In this document: positions 8,512 through 15,874 of the stretch, in pieces
Numbering within the stretch: position 1 is the stretch's first letter
How the letters are laid out: the number at the start of each line of letters is the position of its first letter
Assembly (NCBI GenBank): GCA_036675565.1
Contig: JAKFER010000075.1
Location: forward strand, 1 to 30,596
Origin: JACCYQ01 sp036675565
Lineage (GTDB): Bacteria; Bacteroidota; Bacteroidia; Chitinophagales; Chitinophagaceae
Direction: 5' to 3'
DNA: 30,596 nt
The notes under the pieces: generated by a model
Told to the model about the DNA's origin: nothing
The model's database searches: none
What the model saw: the letters and a program-made list of their open reading frames with translations, nothing else
Translations under genes and position numbers: made by a program

Positions 8512-9672
8512 TTAATTGGATTTGACAGAACGTGATTTATTGTACAGGTAAACTATCAAAACAATCCCGGTTAATACTAAAAAGAATGAGATAACCTCAG
8601 CCTGGGTTGGTTCTAATCCCAAAATATTGAGTTTATTATTCACCCTGATTTTTTCTATAAAGAACCTTTCCAGTCCATTCAGGATCAGGTAAATTCCAAA
8701 TAGAATTCCGGGGATCTTAATTTTCTTCCTAATGGCCCAAATAAATCCAAACAAGGCCAGGCAAATAATAGTTTCATAAAAAGCAGTAGGATAATGTCCT
8801 ACCTCCAATTGATAACAATATTTCCCAACACAGCCGGGGATCTTAACACCCTCTTCATTTACATTGTGCGGAAAATTATAAGACCACATCCAATCAGGTA
8901 ACCATTTATAAGGATTGGGGGCTGTATTGGCAATGCCCCAATCACCGTCACCTGCCACCTGGCATCCGATACGTCCGATGGCATAAGCCAGCATCATGGT
9001 TGGCGCCATGGCATCACCCAAATGCCAGAAACCGATCTTGTGTTTTCTTGCATATAATGCAATGGCAATACCTGCGCAGATCAATCCGCCATAAAAAGTT
9101 AACCCGGCGGGAGAAAGCAAATAAGCTGAAGGTTGTTTGAGAAAATCGCTCCAGTTCTCAAATATGTCGAACATTTTGGCGCCAATCAAACCAAAAACAA
9201 GGGCAAGAACGGTTATCTCTCCAACCCGGTCATGCGGCCAGATACGGACTTTACGTGTTTCCGGTTTAGGTAATTTCTGTTTATTCTTTTCATAATATTT
9301 TAGCCAGGTAAATAAACCGCCCATCAAAAGGCCCAATGGCCAACTTCCCAAACCTGAGAATATAAATGCCTGGGGATCTTCAGTTACAGCACTATCCATT
9401 ACAAATAGGGCGAGAATCTTATATCCCAATAAAAATCCCAAAAGGAAGTTCATGATCAATTCACCGATTGTTGCAGGTTTACCAACAACTACTAAGTCTT
9501 CAGTTGGGTGTAACAGACCTTCTTTTCCTTTTCTTTTCAATTCATGGGCTAAAACCATGGCAGAAATGATAAAAGATAAGGCTACAAAAAAACCAAAAGA
9601 ATTGACAAATCGTAGGAAAGACCATTCTACCCCAAACAGGTCTTTAAAAGCATAATAAAGATTAGGATACAT
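8512..9672 (-). CDS. lgt: Prolipoprotein diacylglyceryl transferase
   Basis: Inner-membrane enzyme that moves diacylglycerol from phosphatidylglycerol to the lipobox Cys of prolipoproteins, the first step of lipoprotein maturation. The 386-residue multi-span protein has the Lgt core: LTFYGGLICAGIAIALYARK, then AYAIGRIGCQVAGDGDWG, the Bacteroidota form of the GRIGNF(I/V)NGE signature with the key Arg. A helix near the C-terminus reads LNGLERFFIEKIR, with the conserved Glu-Arg pair. It is longer than the E. coli enzyme because of N-terminal and central insertions, usual for the phylum. Its likely substrates in this window are the lipoproteins at 12786 and 19283. A TATATTCG box (9707-9714, minus) lies upstream. 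Confidence 0.94.
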   Translation of the reverse strand: MYPNLYYAFKDLFGVEWSFLRFVNSFGFFVALSFIISAMVLAHELKRKGKEGLLHPTEDLVVVGKPATIGELIMNFLLGFLLGYKILALFVMDSAVTEDPQAFIFSGLGSWPLGLLMGGLFTWLKYYEKNKQKLPKPETRKVRIWPHDRVGEITVLALVFGLIGAKMFDIFENWSDFLKQPSAYLLSPAGLTFYGGLICAGIAIALYARKHKIGFWHLGDAMAPTMMLAYAIGRIGCQVAGDGDWGIANTAPNPYKWLPDWMWSYNFPHNVNEEGVKIPGCVGKYCYQLEVGHYPTAFYETIICLALFGFIWAIRKKIKIPGILFGIYLILNGLERFFIEKIRVNNKLNILGLEPTQAEVISFFLVLTGIVLIVYLYNKSRSVKSN

Positions 9673-9754
9673 TTTTTGGGTTTAGCAGTTTACAGGCATG
9701 AAAGGGCGAATATATTAATAACCCATTAAATAATGGATTTGTATGAATATAAAA

Positions 9755-9784
9755 AAAACCTCACCTGGTATACGGAGAGGTTTT
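9755..9784 (-). terminator. Terminator after the bacilliredoxin gene
   Basis: Arms AAAACCTC (9755-9762) and GAGGTTTT (9777-9784) form an 8-base-pair stem with a 14-base loop. The minus strand continues in a run of T, so it suits termination of the bacilliredoxin transcript 17 bases past its stop. Confidence 0.75.
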
Positions 9785-9801
9785 AGCTAATTCAAATAAA
9801 T

Positions 9802-10218
9802 TTAATTGCAATGCTCCTGGAAAGCGCCGATCAGGTTTTGTGCAATCATTTGAGCAGACCGGCCTTCAATGTGATGCCTTTCGATAAAATGCACCAATTC
9901 ACCATTCTTAAATAAAGCTATGGAAGGTGAAGATGGAGGATAAGGTAATAAGTGCTTGCGTACCTCATTTACAGCTTCGGTATCAAATCCTGCAAAAGTT
10001 GTGGTGAGATAATCTGGTTTAATCTCACTATTCATAACGGCCATAACAACGCCTGGCCGTGCAGTGCCTGCTGAACAACCACAAACGGAATTGATCATAA
10101 CAAGGGTGGTTCCTTCTTTCTTAAGCTGATCTTGAACATCTGCACTGGATAACAACTCACTGAAACCATTATCGGTAAGCTCCTCTTTCATGGGAACAAC
10201 AAATTCTTCTGGATACAT
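9802..10218 (-). CDS. BrxA/BrxB family bacilliredoxin
   Basis: Thioredoxin-fold protein of the former DUF1094/YphP family, known in Bacillus to remove bacillithiol from S-bacillithiolated proteins. The 138-residue protein carries the diagnostic CGC active site at residues 46-48 within INSVCGCSAGTARPGV, followed by LPYPPSSPSIALFKNGELVHFIERHHIEGR, with the cis-Pro loop and the family's His-rich strand. The family assignment is solid; whether this organism makes bacillithiol cannot be told from the window. It has its own -7 box (TACTTTTG, 10241-10248 minus) and terminator, and is divergent from the Hsp20 gene. Confidence 0.93.
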   Translation of the reverse strand: MYPEEFVVPMKEELTDNGFSELLSSADVQDQLKKEGTTLVMINSVCGCSAGTARPGVVMAVMNSEIKPDYLTTTFAGFDTEAVNEVRKHLLPYPPSSPSIALFKNGELVHFIERHHIEGRSAQMIAQNLIGAFQEHCN

Positions 10219-10240
10219 ATTGATTATTTTTTTAGAACTG

Positions 10241-10248
10241 CAAAAGTA
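10241..10248 (-). promoter_or_regulatory. Candidate -7 box of the bacilliredoxin gene
   Basis: Minus-strand TACTTTTG followed by CAG, 22 bases upstream of the ATG. A TTT at 10270-10268 is spaced 19 bases away as a weak -33 element. Confidence 0.55.
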
Positions 10249-10444
10249 ATTAATAATGGATTAGCAGAAAACATGATTATAATTATCCAGCTATTATGTC
10301 AGTTAAACTTTACACATATCAGTAAATATGTCATACTTCTCTATGATCTTCTGACCAAAAGAACAGGATTTTATTGTCTTTTTGAAATGGTACACCTTTT
10401 GAAAAACACTAATAAACTATTTAAAAAATTATAAAAATATTTTT

Positions 10445-10864
10445 ATGACACAAGTAAAATTTATAAACCGTCCGGCAGAAAGATCCTTAAATAATTTGAT
10501 GGAGGATTTCTTTAAAGTGACTGCTGCACCATCGTTTAAAAATAATGTACCCGTTAACATTTTTGAAAGCAACGATGCTTACCTGCTTCACGTCATATCT
10601 CCGGGATTTGACAAAAAAGATTTTGATGTTAACATTGATAAAAACATTTTAACGATCAGTGTTGAAAAAGAAAATGCGGAGAAAGAAAATGTTAAACAAC
10701 TGAGAAGCGAGTACACTTTTCGACCTTTCAAACGTTCTTTTACATTAGATGAGAAGATTGATGCAGAAAAGATTGAAGCATCCTATAACAATGGTGTTTT
10801 AACATTAAACCTTCCCTTTAAAACGGAAGTCAAATCACCGGTTAAGCAGATATCGATTCAATAA
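10445..10864 (+). CDS. Small heat-shock protein (Hsp20/alpha-crystallin)
   Basis: ATP-independent holdase chaperone that binds unfolding proteins. The 139 residues contain an alpha-crystallin domain from about residue 36: VNIFESNDAYLLHVISPGF, then DFDVNIDKNILTISVEKE, FKRSFTLDEKIDAEKIEASY and the signature strand NNGVLTLNLPFK near 118-129. The short C-terminal tail ends ...VKQISIQ, where the isoleucines resemble the IxI oligomerisation motif. The upstream 226-base gap is very AT-rich and gives no clear promoter match, so heat regulation cannot be read. A terminator follows at 10908-10933. Confidence 0.94.
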   Translation: MTQVKFINRPAERSLNNLMEDFFKVTAAPSFKNNVPVNIFESNDAYLLHVISPGFDKKDFDVNIDKNILTISVEKENAEKENVKQLRSEYTFRPFKRSFTLDEKIDAEKIEASYNNGVLTLNLPFKTEVKSPVKQISIQ

Positions 10865-10907
10865 AATTATTTAAATTTTTTCTCATAAGCAGTTGGTTTT
10901 GGTTTAC

Positions 10908-10940
10908 AACCCCATCGTTTCTACGACGGGGTTTTTTTTA
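10908..10940 (+). terminator. Terminator of the Hsp20 gene
   Basis: Arms 10908-10918 and 10923-10933 pair with one A/C mismatch around a TTCT loop and run into a T-tract, 43 bases after the stop. Confidence 0.85.
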
Positions 10941-10952
10941 GTTGATAAATGT

Positions 10953-10960
10953 TAATTTCG
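10953..10960 (+). promoter_or_regulatory. Candidate -7 box of the 427-residue secreted protein gene
   Basis: TAATTTCG followed by C is a TAnnTTyG variant 34 bases before the ATG at 10995, immediately downstream of the Hsp20 terminator. No good -33 element is seen. Confidence 0.4.
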
Positions 10961-10994
10961 CCGGGGTTTATATTCATCCATTTGAAAACAAGAC

Positions 10995-12278
10995 ATGATA
11001 AAGAAGCTAACTTTTATAATTGCAATATTCTGGGCAACGTTTACCAATGCGCAGATCATTACGGATACATTGATCCGGACAGATTCTATGGTGCATTATC
11101 CGGATACCTTACCGATTATTGTTCCTGATTCTCTCAGAATCATTAACATCAACCCGTATATCACTTTACATGTAGATTCTGTATTAAATTATAAGTTTGA
11201 AATCAATAAAGATCCTGAACGATATTACTGGTATCTTAAAAACTCACCTGTCGGGCTTCGAATCAATAAGGATAATGGAACGCTAACATTCAGACCAGAA
11301 AAAAGCTATTTCCTTTCTAACAAATTAAAATACGACCAGGAATACAAAGTGAACATTGGTGTTCAAAGCCTGGATAATCCAACAGATAAAGTTGATACAT
11401 CATTTACGCTATTGTTTTTTAATACGGATATCATGCCTTCCAGGGTTAAACCCAGTGTAGGCAATGACCTGTTAATTGAAGAAGGCGAAACGATTTCTTT
11501 TAAAGTGCAATGTGAAACTGGCAGTTTCCCTATTGAAAATATTTTGTTCAACAGCAACATTCCCATCAATAATTTTTCACTGGTTAATGAGTGTAATGAT
11601 GAATTTACCTGGACACCCGGATATGATTTTGTAAGAGAATCTGATAAGGACCAGCAAAAGATAGTGCTGTTACATTTTATTGGCAGTACAAGGTTTAAAG
11701 TTAAGGATACGGCAGTTGTTAAGATAACGGTTAAAAACTCCCTCAATTACCCGAATGCGGTAATTGAATTTAACCAGATGAAAAAGAATGTTCGCACTTA
11801 TGTTATGTCTTTAAAATTTGCTTTTTTACAGTTAGATAAACGACTTAAAAAAACAAAATCATTCAGAACAACTTTTGATCTCACTTCGGGTACATCTGCT
11901 TTAGCTGGGACCATCCTGAATGTAAGCAGTGATCCTGAGGCACAGAAAGTAGGCAAAATACTGCCTAGTGTAGGCGTAGCCGTTGTACCGGTAAAAGAAG
12001 CTGTGGCACCTAATAAGGTGGTTGAACAAAACCAGGCTGCCCTAATCAGGGCAAGCATTAAACGGCTTGAATATATTAACAATGACACCTACCTGGTGGG
12101 CGATAAGGACCCCGAAATTGCACGCAAAACAAATAAGTTAAGAGACGAACTAAAACAAGTACAGATTCAATTGATCGAAGTCCCCATTGAAATTGAAACC
12201 AATATGACAGAAGAAGAATTGAACAGGTATTTTGAAAGCCCAAAAGTTCAAAAAAAGTACAGGCTAAAAAACAAGTAA
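10995..12278 (+). CDS. Secreted protein with predicted Ig/cadherin-like domains, function unknown
   Basis: I do not recognise a named family. The 427 residues begin with a clean signal peptide ending TNAQ (residues 17-20), so export to the periplasm or cell surface is likely. Residues about 45-230 are beta-rich, and segments such as SPVGLRINKDNGTLTFRP and FTWTPGYDF resemble the repeats of cadherin/dystroglycan-type Ig domains. From about 255 the protein becomes helical and basic (FNQMKKNVRTYVMSLKFAFLQLDKRLKKTKSF), then a Ser/Ala/Val-rich stretch, and it ends with a charged helix (EIARKTNKLRDELKQVQIQL). No C-terminal sorting domain is seen. It ends one base from the convergent NTF2-like gene with no terminator between them. 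Confidence 0.8.
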   Translation: MIKKLTFIIAIFWATFTNAQIITDTLIRTDSMVHYPDTLPIIVPDSLRIININPYITLHVDSVLNYKFEINKDPERYYWYLKNSPVGLRINKDNGTLTFRPEKSYFLSNKLKYDQEYKVNIGVQSLDNPTDKVDTSFTLLFFNTDIMPSRVKPSVGNDLLIEEGETISFKVQCETGSFPIENILFNSNIPINNFSLVNECNDEFTWTPGYDFVRESDKDQQKIVLLHFIGSTRFKVKDTAVVKITVKNSLNYPNAVIEFNQMKKNVRTYVMSLKFAFLQLDKRLKKTKSFRTTFDLTSGTSALAGTILNVSSDPEAQKVGKILPSVGVAVVPVKEAVAPNKVVEQNQAALIRASIKRLEYINNDTYLVGDKDPEIARKTNKLRDELKQVQIQLIEVPIEIETNMTEEELNRYFESPKVQKKYRLKNK

Positions 12279-12279
12279 A

Positions 12280-12741
12280 TCAATCGCAACCAGTTTTTCT
12301 TCGCGTATCAATAAGGTAATTAATCTTCCAAATGCCATTTAAGCGAACCAACTGAAATGAGTTTGCACCACAATGACTGAATTGTCCGTCATAATAAAAC
12401 TTGTATGGTGTAAATACACTGGCAAGATCACCATCGATATTGATTGATGCAAAAGTGATCTGTTCATCCAGCTTACCTTTTTGTTCTTTGCCAACAAAAC
12501 TTATGAAGTTGGTTACATTTTCATTCCGCACATTCACTTTACCATCTTTATTCCTGACAATAGTTTGAAAAATGACACTATCACTAAAACAATCTTTTAA
12601 CATTACTGTGTCAACGGTTTTCATACCAAAAAACATCTTATTAATAACAGCAATGACCGAATCATTTGATTGAGCATTTGCATTAAAACTAACAAGTGTT
12701 AATAGAATTAAAAAGTATTTGATTTGGCTGTTTTTAAACAT
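12280..12741 (-). CDS. Secreted NTF2/SnoaL-like protein
   Basis: A 153-residue protein with a signal peptide (MFKNSQIKYFLILLTLVSFNANAQ). The mature part follows the cone-shaped NTF2-like pattern: helix SVIAVINKMFFGMKTVDTVMLKDCFSD, then strands ending FYYDGQFSHCGANSFQLVRLNGIWKINYLIDTRR. The terminal WKI strand with its preceding LVRLNG turn is characteristic of lumazine-binding or SnoaL-like domains. Its catalytic function or ligand is unknown; many secreted members are uncharacterised. It is convergent with the gene at 10995, leaving only one base between stops. Confidence 0.78.
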   Translation of the reverse strand: MFKNSQIKYFLILLTLVSFNANAQSNDSVIAVINKMFFGMKTVDTVMLKDCFSDSVIFQTIVRNKDGKVNVRNENVTNFISFVGKEQKGKLDEQITFASINIDGDLASVFTPYKFYYDGQFSHCGANSFQLVRLNGIWKINYLIDTRRKTGCD

Positions 12742-12785
12742 AATCTGGCTGATTAATTGAACGATAAATATAAAAAGGAGTAAGC

Positions 12786-13145
12786 ATGAAAAATAGATTT
12801 TTTTTAACCTTCACATTGATTGCATTGGTTTCTGTTTTTGCAGTTAGTTGTACCACATCAAGAATTTATGGAGATGATCCTTACAGGGAAAGGGCACCTT
12901 ATGGATATTATGATCGTTACGGCGTTTATGATCCTTACGGATATGGTTACCCGATGAGATCTTATCCCAGCCGCTATTATGGCGACAGGTATTATAATGA
13001 CAGATATTATTATGGTGGCAGAACCCGCAGACCACAAGTTGAAAATCGCAACCCTGAAAGACAGCAACAATATGAACAAAAAAGACAGGAAGATACACGG
13101 AAGATAGAAGCAAGTAAAGAAAAAGTCCTGGGCCGCGGAAACTAA
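12786..13145 (+). CDS. Small Tyr/Arg-rich lipoprotein
   Basis: A 119-residue predicted lipoprotein of unknown function. The signal peptide ends in a lipobox, VFAVSC, with Cys22 as lipidation site. Residues about 28-77 are extremely rich in Tyr, Arg, Gly, Pro and Asp with irregular DPYGYGY and DRYY units; the C-terminal third is a Gln/Glu/Lys/Arg helix (ERQQQYEQKRQEDTRKIEASKEKV). The Tyr-rich part looks disordered, perhaps surface-exposed. An unusually clear ribosome-binding site GGAG (12777-12780) precedes the ATG by five bases, rare in this window. Reverse-strand frames through this gene arise from the biased codons and are not genes. Confidence 0.82.
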   Translation: MKNRFFLTFTLIALVSVFAVSCTTSRIYGDDPYRERAPYGYYDRYGVYDPYGYGYPMRSYPSRYYGDRYYNDRYYYGGRTRRPQVENRNPERQQQYEQKRQEDTRKIEASKEKVLGRGN

Positions 13146-13170
13146 TTAGTCTCCATTCCTCTGAAAAAGC

Positions 13171-13198
13171 AACCCCGTTCTTTTGAACGGGGTTTTTT
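13171..13198. terminator. Bidirectional terminator between lipoprotein and arginine decarboxylase genes
   Basis: Perfect 10-base-pair stem AACCCCGTTC (13171-13180) with complement 13185-13194 around a TTTT loop. A T-run follows on the plus strand, and a shorter one precedes it for the minus strand. It serves both convergent genes, beginning right beyond the decarboxylase stop. Confidence 0.88.
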
Positions 13199-13199
13199 A

Positions 13200-14594
13200 T
13201 TAATATCCTAATATCTTCAGCATACTTTGTGCCGACTGTTCCTTGGCATATAAATAATCTACCATTTTGCCATTCTTATCCTGGCTTACAATAACGTGTT
13301 TGGGTGATGGAATCAGGCAATGCTTAATACCTCCATATCCGCTTATCTGGTCCTGGTATGCCCCGGTATGAAAGAATCCGAGATAAAGCGGTTCTTCTCC
13401 ATCTAGTTTGGGAAGAAATACTTCATTGATATGTTCTTCGGAATCATAATAATCATGGCTGTCGCAAGTGATGCCTCCTAGCACCACCCGCTGGTAATCA
13501 TTCTGCCATTTATTAATCGGCAATAACAAAAAGCGTTCGCCAATTCCCCAGGTATCAGGCAAGGTTGTAATAAAAGATGAATCGATCATATACCAGATTT
13601 CTCTTTCATTCTGGCTTTTCTGATCCAGTACGCTATAAATATGCGCCATACTTTCACCAACCGTATAACTACCGAACTCAGTAAAAATATTGGGCATAGG
13701 CACTTTGGATCGCTTACAAGCCACTTTGATATTGCGTACAATTTCATTGATCATGAACTGGTAATCATAGTCAAAGCCAAGGGAATGTTTAATAGGAAAA
13801 CCACCACCAATATTAATGGAATCCAGTTCTGGGCAAATCTTTTTTAACTGGCAATACAGGTTAATGATCTTATTTAACTCACTCCAGTAATAAATATCAT
13901 CTTTGATGCCTTTATTTAAAAAGATGTGCAACATCTTTAACTGGAACTTATTTTCATAACCTTCAATACGGTCTACATAAAATTCCAATATATCTTTTGC
14001 CCTTATCCCTAACCGTGAGGTGTAGAAAGGGAATGTAGGCTCCTCTTCGGCCGCTACACGGATCCCTAATTTAAAAGGAACCTTTACGGATTTTGAATAT
14101 TCCTTTAATTCCTCTTTATTATCAAGAATGGGAATTACATTTTTAAATCCTGAATTAAGCAGGCTTGCAATACGACGCGTGTAAGGTTTTTGTTTAAACC
14201 CGTTACAAATAATGTAAGTGTCTTTATTGATCTTTTTCTTTGCATATAATTTCTTGATAATTTCTATATCATATGCATAAGATGTTTCCAGGTGTATATC
14301 CTGTTTTAACGCCTCTTCTACTACGAAAGAGAAATGGGAACTTTTAGTACAATAGCAATAAAAGTATTCGCCTTCATATTTGTGCTTTTTAAAAGCATTG
14401 GCAAACATGTTTTGAGCTTTGTTGATCTGCTGGCCGATTTTTGGCAGATAACTTAGTTTTAAAGGGGTGCCATACTTTTCTATCAGCGCTTTTATTTCAA
14501 TACCATTAAACTGCAAAAAACTATCCTTTACTTCAAAGCCCTCCTGGGGGAAATTAAAGGTTTGTTGAACGAGGTCGTTATAGGAATTATCCAT
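13200..14594 (-). CDS. speA: PLP-dependent arginine decarboxylase (short form)
   Basis: Fold-III PLP decarboxylase of the ornithine/arginine/diaminopimelate group, predicted to turn arginine into agmatine for polyamine synthesis. The 464 residues include the PLP lysine K84 in YCYCTKSSHF, the phosphate-binding loop GGGFPI at 263-268, EFGSYTVGES at 306-315, and a catalytic Cys-Asp in TCDSHDYY (C377, D378). It is much shorter than E. coli SpeA (about 660 residues), but the short form is normally annotated as arginine decarboxylase in Bacteroidota. Substrate preference (arginine versus a related diamino acid) is inference. It stands alone with a -7 box (TACTTTTG, 14635-14642 minus) and a shared terminator. 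Confidence 0.78.
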   Translation of the reverse strand: MDNSYNDLVQQTFNFPQEGFEVKDSFLQFNGIEIKALIEKYGTPLKLSYLPKIGQQINKAQNMFANAFKKHKYEGEYFYCYCTKSSHFSFVVEEALKQDIHLETSYAYDIEIIKKLYAKKKINKDTYIICNGFKQKPYTRRIASLLNSGFKNVIPILDNKEELKEYSKSVKVPFKLGIRVAAEEEPTFPFYTSRLGIRAKDILEFYVDRIEGYENKFQLKMLHIFLNKGIKDDIYYWSELNKIINLYCQLKKICPELDSINIGGGFPIKHSLGFDYDYQFMINEIVRNIKVACKRSKVPMPNIFTEFGSYTVGESMAHIYSVLDQKSQNEREIWYMIDSSFITTLPDTWGIGERFLLLPINKWQNDYQRVVLGGITCDSHDYYDSEEHINEVFLPKLDGEEPLYLGFFHTGAYQDQISGYGGIKHCLIPSPKHVIVSQDKNGKMVDYLYAKEQSAQSMLKILGY

Positions 14595-14634
14595 TTAAGA
14601 ATTAAAAGATTGACGTATAAAAAAAATAACTGAA

Positions 14635-14662
14635 CAAAAGTAAAGGTTTGCCTAAATACAAA
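14635..14662 (-). promoter_or_regulatory. Candidate promoter of the arginine decarboxylase gene
   Basis: Minus-strand TTTG (14662-14659) and TACTTTTG (14642-14635) stand 16 bases apart, slightly shorter than the 19 usual for the phylum; the -7 box lies 40 bases before the ATG. Confidence 0.5.
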
Positions 14663-14691
14663 CGAAAAATTTACTATTTACTCCCATATAT

Positions 14692-14719
14692 AAAAAAACC
14701 GGGCTACACGAGCCCGGTT
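14692..14719 (-). terminator. rpmI-rplT terminator
   Basis: Stem AACCGGGCT (14697-14705) with complement 14711-14719 and loop ACACG. The minus strand then reads a run of seven T. It lies 22 bases past the rplT stop. Confidence 0.92.
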
Positions 14720-14741
14720 AATATTTAAAAATCACTGGTAA

Positions 14742-15086
14742 TTATTTTACCTGCGCAACGAGGTTTTTGAATGATTCAGGATTGTTCATGGCGATGTCAG
14801 CCAGCATCTTCCGGTCAAGGGTGATCCCTTTTTTATTCAAAGCGTTGATGAATTGAGAATAGTTCATCCCTTCCTCACGAACAGCCGCATTGATACGGGC
14901 GATCCATAAAGCACGGTATTCTCTTTTCTTTAATTTACGACCCACATACATATAGGTCATACCTTTTTCTACAACGTTTTTGGCAACTGTATAAACGTTT
15001 TTACGCTTACCATAAAAACCTTTGGCTTGTTTTAATATTTTTTTTCTGCGAGCTTTTGAAGCAACAGCATTTACTGAACGAGGCAT
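14742..15086 (-). CDS. rplT: 50S ribosomal protein L20
   Basis: Large-subunit assembly protein that binds 23S rRNA. The 114-residue sequence begins MPRSVNAVASKARRKKILKQAKGFYGKRKN, the basic N-terminal extension typical of L20, followed by VGRKLKKREYRALWIARINAA and NYSQFINALNKKGI. In many bacteria L20 represses its own operon by binding an mRNA leader that mimics its rRNA site; a structured leader is present upstream of rpmI here. It follows rpmI after 77 bases. Confidence 0.98.
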   Translation of the reverse strand: MPRSVNAVASKARRKKILKQAKGFYGKRKNVYTVAKNVVEKGMTYMYVGRKLKKREYRALWIARINAAVREEGMNYSQFINALNKKGITLDRKMLADIAMNNPESFKNLVAQVK

Positions 15087-15163
15087 ATCTTAATTATTTT
15101 AGAATTTTTAATGTATTAACTGCCAGCTGGCAGGTTGATCTCCCGGGTGTAATTATTAAAGAA

Positions 15164-15361
15164 TTACTTTAACCTGAGTAATCGTTTTACAAAATCAAGA
15201 TTGGCTTTACTAACCATGCCATCTATCCGCATACCGCGCTTGCGCTTTTTGCTTTTTTTGGTAAGAATGTGACGTTTGAAGGCTTTTTGGTGAGTGATCT
15301 TTCCAGTACCCGTTACTTTGAAACGCTTTTTGGCGCTGGAATTTGTTTTTACTTTTGGCAT
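15164..15361 (-). CDS. rpmI: 50S ribosomal protein L35
   Basis: Small basic ribosomal protein, 65 residues, the normal length. It starts MPKVKTNSSAKKRFKVTGTGKI and contains the conserved HILTKKSKKRKRGMR segment. In most bacteria the order is infC-rpmI-rplT; here the gene upstream is a YjbR-family gene and the pair has its own promoter and about 100-base leader, so infC must be elsewhere. Confidence 0.98.
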   Translation of the reverse strand: MPKVKTNSSAKKRFKVTGTGKITHQKAFKRHILTKKSKKRKRGMRIDGMVSKANLDFVKRLLRLK

Positions 15362-15465
15362 TTTAAATGCTTTAATGGTGCACCCTTGAGGCGTTTTCCA
15401 CCGGGAAAAACTTATTGAGCCTCTTCAGGAAATATTCCTTTCGGAATGTTCCGTTTTTTAAACGG
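15362..15465 (-). ncRNA. Structured 5' leader of rpmI-rplT (candidate L20 autoregulatory leader)
   Basis: Between the promoter and the L35 start the minus strand can fold into three hairpins. First, CCGTTT-AAA-AAACGG (15465-15451). Second, ATTCC-GAAA-GGAAT with a GNRA loop (15447-15434). Third, a longer irregular hairpin whose outer stem pairs 15423-15419 with 15392-15388 and whose inner stem pairs about 15410-15404 with 15399-15393 around a CGGU loop, with a one-sided bulge of about 7-8 bases between stems. Bulged helices next to the L35 start are what L20-controlled leaders look like in other phyla; the match to a known class is untested. Confidence 0.5.
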
Positions 15466-15469
15466 GCAG

Positions 15470-15499
15470 CAAAGGTAGCTTTTTTTGACAAAAAAACAA
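15470..15499 (-). promoter_or_regulatory. rpmI-rplT promoter (TTG, 19-base spacer, TACCTTTG)
   Basis: Minus-strand TTG at 15499-15497 and TACCTTTG at 15477-15470 are separated by exactly 19 bases, the best-spaced Bacteroidota promoter in the window along with that of trxB. The -7 box is followed by C. Transcription would start about 100 bases before the L35 start codon. Confidence 0.78.
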
Positions 15500-15512
15500 C
15501 AGCTTAAAACAC

Positions 15513-15860
15513 TTAATCTAAACCCAAAGCCATCCTGGTTTTCTTTGGTATCCGGGCTTTTACCAAATGATAGCTTTGATTAATATATTGTTCTCATGCC
15601 TGTAAATTTAAAACGCCAGGATCCATAACTGCAATCCATTTTGCACGGGCGAGGTAAGGCGCCGGTTCAAATCCGGATTGTTCCTGTAAAATCTCAAATT
15701 CTTCATCTGTTACTTTAAATGAAATCTTAAATGGCAGATCCAGCGATGTTGCGCAAAACATTTTACCGGCTACGGAAAACACCAGGTCATGATCCCATTT
15801 TACATCTTCTGTTACACCAGGTAAAGAAAGACAAAGCTTTCGTAAGTATTCAATTTCCAT
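15513..15860 (-). pseudogene. MmcQ/YjbR family gene interrupted by an in-frame TGA
   Basis: MmcQ/YjbR proteins are small (about 115-120 residues), with a fold related to DNA-binding CyaY-like proteins; their role is poorly known. From ATG 15860 (MEIEYLRKLCLSLPGVTED) the frame runs 88 codons to a TGA at 15594-15596, ending GVLNLQA. The same frame then continues without interruption for 26 codons, EQYINQSYHLV then KARIPKKTRMALGLD, to TAA at 15513-15515. That tail is the expected family C-terminus, where homologues read W-E-x-Y-I-x-Q-S-Y. So TGA stands where Trp (TGG) is expected, a single-base change. With the tail the length is the family norm (115). It could be a truncated but functional gene, a recent nonsense mutation, readthrough, or a base error. 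A TTG 18 bases upstream of the ATG is a less likely start. Confidence 0.8.
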
Positions 15861-15866
15861 AACATT

Positions 15867-15874
15867 CAAATGTA
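15867..15874 (-). promoter_or_regulatory. Candidate -7 box of the YjbR-family gene
   Basis: Minus-strand TACATTTG ends six bases before the ATG at 15860. Transcription would start at or next to the A of the start codon, giving a leaderless mRNA. It overlaps the in-frame TTG region, arguing for the ATG start. No -33 TTG is found at 19 bases. Confidence 0.4.

Noticed and set aside
12844..13113. Open minus-strand frames opposite the Tyr-rich lipoprotein
   Set aside because: They arise from the repeated TAT/GAT/CGT codons of the real gene; the products are His/Ile-rich and lack any domain.
15594..15596. Genome-wide use of TGA as Trp
   Set aside because: Trp is written TGG in the genes examined, and TGA ends other intact genes (for example the MATE and DUF4403 genes), so the TGA in the YjbR frame is a local event.
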